Both the position numbers and the translations under genes were made by a program. A stretch of 64,000 nt of DNA from Catonia carolina. Lineage: Eukaryota; Arthropoda; Insecta; Hemiptera; Achilidae. Numbering within the stretch: the stretch's first letter is position 1; each line of letters opens with the position of its first letter. The notes below the pieces were generated by a model. It worked only from the letters and a program-made list of their open reading frames with translations, was not told where the DNA came from and did no database searches. This document shows positions 1 through 64,000 of the stretch, one piece after another. The DNA lies in assembly GCA_035578175.1 (NCBI GenBank), contig JAQMRL010000003.1, positions 83,339,969 through 83,403,968 on the forward strand. Reading direction: 5' to 3'.

Positions 1-2
1 CT

Positions 3-56969
<56,967 letters not shown>

Positions 56970-56995
56970 ATCAAAATCAAAAGTACTACTATTTC

Positions 56996-57001
56996 AATAA
57001 A
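56996..57001 (+). promoter_or_regulatory. Candidate polyadenylation signal (proximal)
   Basis: AATAAA 27 bases after the stop codon. It would give a very short 3' UTR. A later AATAAA at 57942-57947 is an alternative. RNA ends are needed to choose. Confidence 0.4.
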
Positions 57002-57941
57002 CTCTTCTACAATGCAATATTAATTAAAAAAAGAAAAGATTAATTAATTAAAATAACAAATCTTGGCAAATTATATCAAAAGAAATTCTTGAATGGAAAT
57101 ATCAATTTATAGAATAAGTTTGCCACTGTATCAAAAAATATTCATTTAACACCTTTTAACATTTGATTTTTTACACTTATGTTGTATCTCTAGTGCTTTG
57201 TTTTTGTAAATCGTAAATCATGAATTCCTTCAGTTCAATGTTATTTTTAATTAAATAATATTTCCTGTAAATAGGAGCTTACAAATTTGAATTTCATCCA
57301 TGATATCAAAATTCTCCCCTAATCCATCACCACAATTGAATTAATATTCATCAATTTTACTGTAATTTTTTCTCTGTAAAGATTCACTTTAACATAAAAG
57401 TTTAATTATTATTTTCATTTTGAATCTTCATCAAAATTGCTAAATTTTTTCATCAAGAAATATGTTTCCAAATCAGTACAAGCATGTTTACTTATTACGA
57501 TGACATGAAAACAAAAAACTTGTGGAAGGAATTTAATGTCACCTAAAGTTGAATTCCTAGTAGAAAGAAAGTGAAAATACTGATATTGAAATAGAAAATA
57601 CTATTAATAACATTTTGTGTCAGCGATTGTCATACTAATAGTTTCTTTATTTAAATAAGAATACCTCTTAAAAAATTAAAGTGTATCGAAAATATGTACA
57701 AAACATAATGTACTCTTTTTTTTAAATTTAAATTAATATTTGGGTTGTTATATCCTAAATTACATCACAATCCTAAACATCAGTAAACTTGTGAAACAAT
57801 TTTTATTATTTATTTTACAGCTAGTTAAAATTGGACATTGTTTAATACAAGATGTAGTTTGACAAATATCTCAAAACGCTTAAGGGTTTAACGCATTGTA
57901 CAAGGGTTAACTGAATATAGTTTTACTTTGTTTATGAAAAT

Positions 57942-57947
57942 AATAAA
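57942..57947 (+). promoter_or_regulatory. Candidate polyadenylation signal (distal)
   Basis: AATAAA about 970 bases after the stop, in AT-rich sequence where such hexamers arise easily by chance. Confidence 0.3.
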
Positions 57948-59567
57948 ATTCAAACAAATAGTTTTATTTAATTTAACAATTTTTAAAATTATATAAATAA
58001 CAAATGATGTTTTTTCTGTAATACCACACTTATAGTACATATTTTATCTACTAGGGTTTTATTTTTGTTTTTATTAATATATCGTGTGATAGATATTAGT
58101 AAATAAATAAATTATTAATGAAAATATTATTTATTACAACAAACAGATTATTTTATTAATTATATTTTAATATATTATTATATTGAATGTCAATAATGTA
58201 TTATTTTATTTTATTATATATTTTTGTTTTATAATATATTACATATTAATTTTGATGATGATGATGAATGATGCTATGAGACAGTTTGTATAATAGTTTT
58301 ATATAAATTTAATTCTTTAATTAAATAAAAATTTATTTCATTATAATGTAAATGCCAGTTGTACAACAACTCTGAAGAAACACTACTGAGTGTTCATTTA
58401 ATTTGATAATATATCAATATTACAAAATAATAATTTTTATTTTCTATTTTGTTCTGTATTTTAGTTCTTGCCATATTTGTTAATATTTATTTTGTTTATT
58501 TTAACTTTAAAAATAATTTGTTTATTATTTATTTGTGTATTTTTATTTTATGTTCTATTATTATTATTATTTTTCTGTGTAAAAATATTAAATATTCTAT
58601 TTTGTTAAGTATTATTATTATTTTAGATTGTTATAAAAATTTAAATTCTCAAAATATTGGTTTTTACTGATTTTTATTATTAATTTCTTTGATTTTTTAA
58701 TTTGGAATTTTGTCAGGTTTACCAATTTTTTTCATTCTTATTGTAATAAATTTTTTTATTAAAAATATGTGTGAACCAATTAAATTTAGAGAATACAGTA
58801 TATTAGACAATTTATTATTGTAATATCTCTTTCGAGATAAAAGTATCAATTCTAATTTATAAATAGGTCTACTTTTTTTACTAACCTTTCTGTAACAGCT
58901 TTGATTTTCCTTTATTACATGTCTCAGTGGATCTACAATTGTCAGAGTAAATAAAAAACATAGAATTTGAATTATTTTACTGTTTATCTGTTAAAATTTT
59001 AATGCATTAGCTTCTATCTTTGTTATTTTATATTTTCTGATGATGCCGGGTCCATCAAAACATTTTTATGTGAATAGGATAATGGATTAAGGCAAATCAA
59101 AGCAGTTACGAAAGTTTAATAAAGTATTTTTATACACTAGATGAGCATATTTAAAATTTTTTAACTTTTTCAATAAATCAAAAATTAAATAATTAAATTT
59201 ATTGAGGCTAATAGAATTAAAATTGTTTTAATTGTATATGGTTTATAAATGGAATATCATCCTCAACCAGTTTAAAAGATAATCATGAAATCTCAAATGA
59301 AATGACAATTCTTTTGTAATATTTTCAATAATGCAGTCAACTTCTTTTAAGCGACAACCAAATTTAACAAAAAAAAAAAAATGTTTTTGATGGGTGGTCT
59401 TTAAATATTATGGGTAGTGATTTTTTTTATTGCTGAATCAAAAAATGAAGGCATGGTTGCTGTTGAATATCTTAGAAAATTTTGTTAAATCTAAATTTTC
59501 TACTAATGAAATTCAGTTCAGATTTAATTTTTTTAAATAAATTTGTTTATAGTAGTTTTAGTTTTTT

Positions 59568-59672
59568 TTTAGTTTTAAGTTGCATTAACAGCTTGGTTAT
59601 TAGAGACTATGGTAGGATATGCAACGGCGGGTTTTAACTTATGAAAATTTCCATACCCTGGCCTAGAATCAA
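59568..59672 (-). mobile_element. tRNA-derived SINE family B tail, reverse
   Basis: GCTTGGTTATTAGAGACTAT and AAAATTTCCATACCCTGGCC are the reverse of the family B body and the start of its head. Confidence 0.7.
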
Positions 59673-60580
59673 AAAAATAAAAAAGTAAATAGATAAAATT
59701 AATTTATGCATTACTGCAAATAGCACTAATTATAATTCTATTACTCAGTTTTACCTCACAAAATAATGAAAGTTCTGTTCAGAAATTCGTGATTGGTCAA
59801 AGAATTTTTAACTTTAAATATTCCTTGGTTGCATTAAAAAATAATTTTTTTTTTAAACAATGTGATGGTTGGTTGGGAATAGAAATGGTTGTGTAAAGGG
59901 AGAAATACGTAGGCCTCAGGTAACATAAAATTGCTCAAAAACAAATGCGGTTGCTAAAAGAAATTTGACTGTGTTTAGATTTGAATCTCTTAAAAATATC
60001 TGTATGACCTGTCTCTAGAAACATTTTTTTTTGTAAAATTTGACAATCCATGGAAGAATTTTTTCCAAAAATTAATGAATTTATTTTACCAATTTCTAAT
60101 CTTTAAAAATGTGTCTTTTGCGATTACATACTAATTTGACAATTCTTTTGAGTCATACAGATTTTGGAAAATAATGTATTCTGTAGTTAAATAATATAAT
60201 TAGACTAGAATTATATATTTTGATTATATTATAACCAGTTGACTGTTATGTGTGCTCTTATTATATATTATAATTAATACTATAAATTATTTTAATCATA
60301 AACTTTTAAGTAGAACCTTGCTTATTCAAAATACTTAATACTCTTTATTTATAGTAATTGGTAGTTGAGTTAAAAAATTAATTTTGAAAAGAAAATATAA
60401 ACAGGATACATATAAAATTATATCCTATTACGGTAACATCAAATAATTAGCTTTATGAAACTTAAAATAAATTCTATTAGTTTTTTTTATCATTAATTCC
60501 AAACTTCTGAAATATTTAAAACATCAATCATTGCAAGTATGTATTCTTGTAATAGTGTGTTCACAATGTTTAAGCATGAT

Positions 60581-61941
60581 CAGTGGTGTAGATACACTTG
60601 CTATGGGGGGTTTATATCCGACATGTAAATGTAATCTTAGGGAGGCCACTCCCAGTAAAATGGGAGCCTGGGGCACTTCCCCCGGAATTTTGAGCATTTA
60701 ACTTCAAAAGGTGAATTTTAATATTCAGTGCTAGAGACTCGCCTAGCGGATCATGGGTGGGTGTTACAGCCAGCCTGCCATCTTGCTTAGCGGGTTCTGT
60801 TTTCTGTTATCATTTTAAGTAATTCCGAAGGGACACCGCCTGTCCGATATTATTTTGTTGCTATTATATAGCCGTCAAAAACGTTTTTTCTTTGTAACCG
60901 TGTAGTTCGATTTTTAATTTTTGTCATATGATCTTCTACCCTCGTACAGTATAGTCATTTAGTATCGTTGTAGGTATCGATTCAAAATAGCTTATGCTTT
61001 TAGATTTACTTTAAAAGTGTAATTTTTTTTTTTTAATTTATTTTAACGTCGCATCAACTACAACGGTCTTTAGCGACGACGTTGGGGTGTAACTTTTGTA
61101 CAATGGAGGATGAAATTATTTTTTGTAACATATGATGAAAATATGCCATACCAGAGTGGAATTCGAACCCAGAACCGCATGATGAGAGGCGAGCACGTTA
61201 CCAACTACGCCAATGCGGCCACCAGTATAATATTTGTAGTTTAAATTATATGTATAAGAAATTACACGTAAATCGTAACTGTAAATGGAAAAATTCAAAC
61301 AAGAAATACATTTATTAAAACACCCAAAAATATAAACCTAAAAAAAACCATTGAATTGTTTACTTTTATGTTACAACTGCAAACATAAATCCGTAAATAG
61401 GTCGCAAATAAAACAAATCTATTTAAACGTTATTAACATAAGTTGTAGGCCCTACATAAAGCAAGCGGAGAACACGGTGCACGAGTAATCAGCCCGATGG
61501 GAGAGGTACCTCACAATAGCTCAGCATTGAATGTGTTAACAATTTTAGAGTTTTTATTAGACAAAAAATCATAAAAAGACGTTTATACATAAATTAAAAA
61601 ATAATTTTCGCAGTTTAGGTTTTGTTTTCATCATAAATGGCTCTCGTTACCCTAACCTCTCCCAAAAAAGCCACAGGCCTATAATACAAATGCTTAAATA
61701 ATATTAGCTGACAAACTTAGTAAATTACATTTAACGTAATAAAACTAAAAAGAAAATTAAAATCTGTTGTTGAGTAAATTCTACACTTGAAAAATTCTAC
61801 GATACTTGACTAGTTTCAGTTGTACTGTGTGCGTGTTGAGGTGAAATGAACCTCATTATTACGATACTGAATTTTTCGTAGCAACCAAGATCAAGGGGGA
61901 AGATATGTCACCTGGATCCCCCCACTGTACCTACACCACTG
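60581..61941. mobile_element. hAT element, non-autonomous, perfect 8-bp duplication, hosting a SINE
   Basis: AGCATGAT at 60573-60580 and 61942-61949. Left end CAGTGGTGTAGATACACTTG, right end in reverse CAGTGGTGTAGGTACAGTGG: a 16-base inverted repeat with one mismatch. 1,361 bp including a nested family A SINE. No transposase seen. Confidence 0.92.
61024..61223 (-). mobile_element. SINE family A nested in the hAT element, reverse
   Basis: Approximate duplication AGTGTAAT (61016-61023) and AGTATAAT (61224-61231). Reverse head GGCCGCATTGGCGTAGTTGG and B box GGTTCGAATTCC. The tail has the variant ATCAACTACAACGGTCTTTA also seen in the 2590 copy, a subfamily different from the 20233, 34191 and 63723 copies. 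Confidence 0.9.
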
Positions 61942-61949
61942 AGCATGAT

Positions 61950-62756
61950 AGATTTATTTGAGTAACATAGGTTCTATTACAGTTATTAAATTTGAAAATT
62001 GTAACTATTTTTTTATTATACATGAATTTTGTAATTATGGTTGTGTCTAACTGTAGGTTACTTCATTGTAAGATTATTAATAATGCATCACTTTCGTTGT
62101 ATTTCTGAAAATGTTAATGTGTGTGTCTGCCAGTTAAAGAAACTGTAACTATTTTTAGTTCCTAAAACTATTGTTTCTTTTTTATATTATAGTTTAGTTT
62201 TTATGATTAAAATTACATAATGTATTACCTTTACCCTTTCCTTCTGAATTATTGATGTCTTTATTCACTAGTTTTGTTTCAGAAACCAATTTAGACATTT
62301 TTCACTAATATCTGCTAAAGTTCAAATCGCTGTTATGCATTGTTTAATGTAAATTACAATATTACAAAACTTCTTTTAAGTACTCAACTGACTAAAGTTT
62401 CACTTTGTTGGCAAGGCACGTACAATGCATTTAATTCATTGATATATGCTACTGATCAAATTCGCAAACAATAAAAAGTGGAACTATTTGTTGTATCTTT
62501 TATGAAAAATATTTTATCATTTATTTTCAAAAAAATTCTGTTTTTTCATCTTTTAAAAGGAAGACTAGGAAAAAAAATGTTGAACTAAATTTGTAAACTA
62601 ATTAATTTTGTTTTCTTTTTTAATAAAACCAATTTATGAAGCAATATTTTTCTGTAAATGTGTTTAATTTATTTACAATTCCTAATTTATCAGAGTTCCC
62701 TCGAGACCTTTTCTTCCCTACTAGCACTAGTGAATACTAATAGTAATAGCTAGTAC
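61950..62756. other. Intergenic AT-rich stretch
   Basis: No gene or repeat recognised before the tandem array. Confidence 0.5.
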
Positions 62757-64000
62757 TAGAATCCTGTGAATTGGAGCGGTTACCCCATTGCAGCGAAAGA
62801 TTGTTGCAAACAAGACATATTTGATACCAGGATAGTATGAAATAGTAAGAGTTGCTGTTACCCCATTGGAGTGGTTACCCCGTTGGAGCGAAAGATTGTT
62901 GCAAACAAGACCTATTTGATACCAGGATGGTATGAAATAGCAAGAGTTGTTGTTACCCCATTGGAGCAATCGTTACTCCATTGATGCAAGATTGTTTAAA
63001 AAAAAAATTTTGATACCAGGATAGTATGAAATAGTAAGAGTTGCTGTTACTCCATTGGAGCGGTAGGTAATCCATTGGAGTGGTTACCTCATTGGAGCAA
63101 AAGATTGTTGCAAACAAGACATATTTGATACCAGGATAGTATGAAATAGTAAGAGTTGCTGTTACCCCGTTGGAGCGGTAGGTACTCCATTGGAGTGGTT
63201 ACCCCGTTGGAGCAAAAGATTGTTGCAAACAAGACATATTTGATACCAGGATAGTATGAAATAGTAAGAGTTGCTGTTACCCCTTTGGAGCAGTAGGTAC
63301 TCCATTGGAGTGGTTACCCCGTTGGAGCAAAAGATTGTTGCAAACAAGACATATTTGATACCAGGATAGTATGAAATAGTAAGAGTTGCTGTTACCCCAT
63401 TGGAGCGATCGTTACTCCATTGGAGCAAGATTGTTTAAAAAAATATTTTGATACCAGGATAGTATGAAATAGTAAGAGTTGCTGTTACCCCATTGGAGCG
63501 GTAGGTACTCCATTGGAGTGGTTACCCCATTGGAGCAAAAGATTGTTGCAAACAAGACATATTTGATACCAGGATAGTATGAAATAATAAGAGTTGCTGT
63601 TACCCCATTGGAGCGGTAGGTACTCCATTGGAGTGGTTACCCCGTTGGAGCAAAAGATTGTTGCAAACAAGACATATTTGATACCAGGATAGTATGAAAT
63701 AGTAAGAGTTGCTGTTACCCCGTTTTTTTTTTTTTTTTTTTTTTTTGGTTTAACGTCTGACTGTTTTGCAAATTGCTGCTAATGCAGACGGTGAAGGATG
63801 AAATGAATTTTTTGTAACATATGAAAAAATGCCATGCCCGAGTGGGATTCGAACCCAAGACCGCGTGATGAGAGGCGAGCACGTTACCAACATCGCCAAC
63901 GCGGCCGGCTGTTACCCCGTTGGAGCAGTCGGTACTCCATTGTAGTGGTTACCCCGTTGGAGCGAAAGATCGTTTCAAACAAGATGCATTTGATACCAGG
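62757..64000. repeat. Tandem array, 115-bp period (satellite-like), runs off the window
   Basis: The anchor TTTGATACCAGGATAGTATG recurs at about 62821, 62916, 63010, 63125, 63240, 63355, 63448, 63563, 63678 and 63990. Spacings are 95, 94, 115, 115, 115, 93, 115, 115 and, once the SINE and its duplication are removed, 115. Each unit carries two or three CCATTGGAGYRG/TTACCCC sub-blocks. Open frames across it are artefacts. Confidence 0.95.
63723..63907 (-). mobile_element. Young SINE family A inserted in the tandem array
   Basis: Duplication GCTGTTACCCCG at 63711-63722 and 63908-63919, perfect 12 bases. Poly-A of about 24 (T on this strand). Head GGCCGCGTTGGCGATGTTGG, B box GGTTCGAATCCC. Confidence 0.95.

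Larger units (their letters stand above)
56970..60572. other. AT-rich 3' UTR / downstream region
   Basis: No open frames of interest and extreme A+T in 57950-58900. It probably contains the 3' UTR of the TANC/rols gene. One degraded family B SINE lies at 59568-59672. Confidence 0.6.

Noticed and set aside
58449..58670. 73-codon hydrophobic frame downstream of the gene
   Set aside because: Sequence is extremely AT-rich; Ile/Phe/Leu/Asn composition is expected by chance.
62727..63670. Repeated open frames (CNGVTTPMEYLLLQ type) at the right end
   Set aside because: Translation of a tandem satellite array; no protein-like features.
62757..64000. CRISPR-like array
   Set aside because: Regular spacing but the whole unit is repeated, without unique spacers; eukaryotic tandem repeat.

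Overview
The window is intron-rich, AT-rich eukaryotic DNA, most likely from an insect. A hemipteran or other hemimetabolous insect is my guess from the long transposon-filled introns, but nothing in the sequence fixes the species. One host gene runs left to right through almost the whole window. I reconstructed 25 exons by hand (position 3 to the stop at 56967-56969). All joined exon phases agree, and they give 4,284 coding bases (1,427 residues plus stop), open at the 5' end. The protein has a C3HC4 RING finger, a serine-rich linker, a STAND-type P-loop NTPase (Walker A GLPGTGKT, Walker B VILVDAL), ankyrin repeats, TPR-like helices and a C-terminal ETSL. That is the architecture of Drosophila rolling pebbles/antisocial (rols) and vertebrate TANC1/TANC2, which are scaffold proteins of myoblast fusion and synapses.

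Layout: exon 1 (RING) lies at the left edge. Exons 2-8 (about 1.6-26.6 kb) encode the low-complexity linker. Exons 9-16 (28.2-40.4 kb) encode the NTPase module and the region after it. Exons 17-22 (41.8-51.0 kb) encode the ankyrin repeats. Exons 23-25 (52.1-57.0 kb) encode the TPR region and C terminus. Six successive exons (4-9) are symmetric phase 1-1 cassettes, intron 5 uses a GC donor, and intron 4 holds a decayed second copy of exon 4.

The introns are a well-preserved transposon museum. There is an intact mariner-type element (44651-46019) with a 354-codon transposase, terminal inverted repeats and TA duplications. There is a Helitron with both ends (47397-48190), and a decayed piggyBac with TTAACCCTAGAAAG-type ends. 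A TTAA-flanked 2.6-kb element carries a nearly perfect inverted pair of about 0.95-kb units and splits an older SINE. Also present are two hAT-type elements with perfect 8-bp duplications, a hAT transposase relic, a second and older mariner relic, a gypsy-like solo LTR with an ATAT duplication, at least five kinds of LINE debris, three or four tRNA-derived SINE families (about 23 copies) and several MITEs.

Downstream of the gene lies about 5 kb of very AT-rich sequence, which is probably 3' UTR and then intergenic. A hAT element containing a nested SINE follows. The window ends inside a tandem array with a 115-bp period (62757 to beyond 64000), itself interrupted by a young SINE. No rRNA, true tRNA, CRISPR or bacterial-type operon is present.
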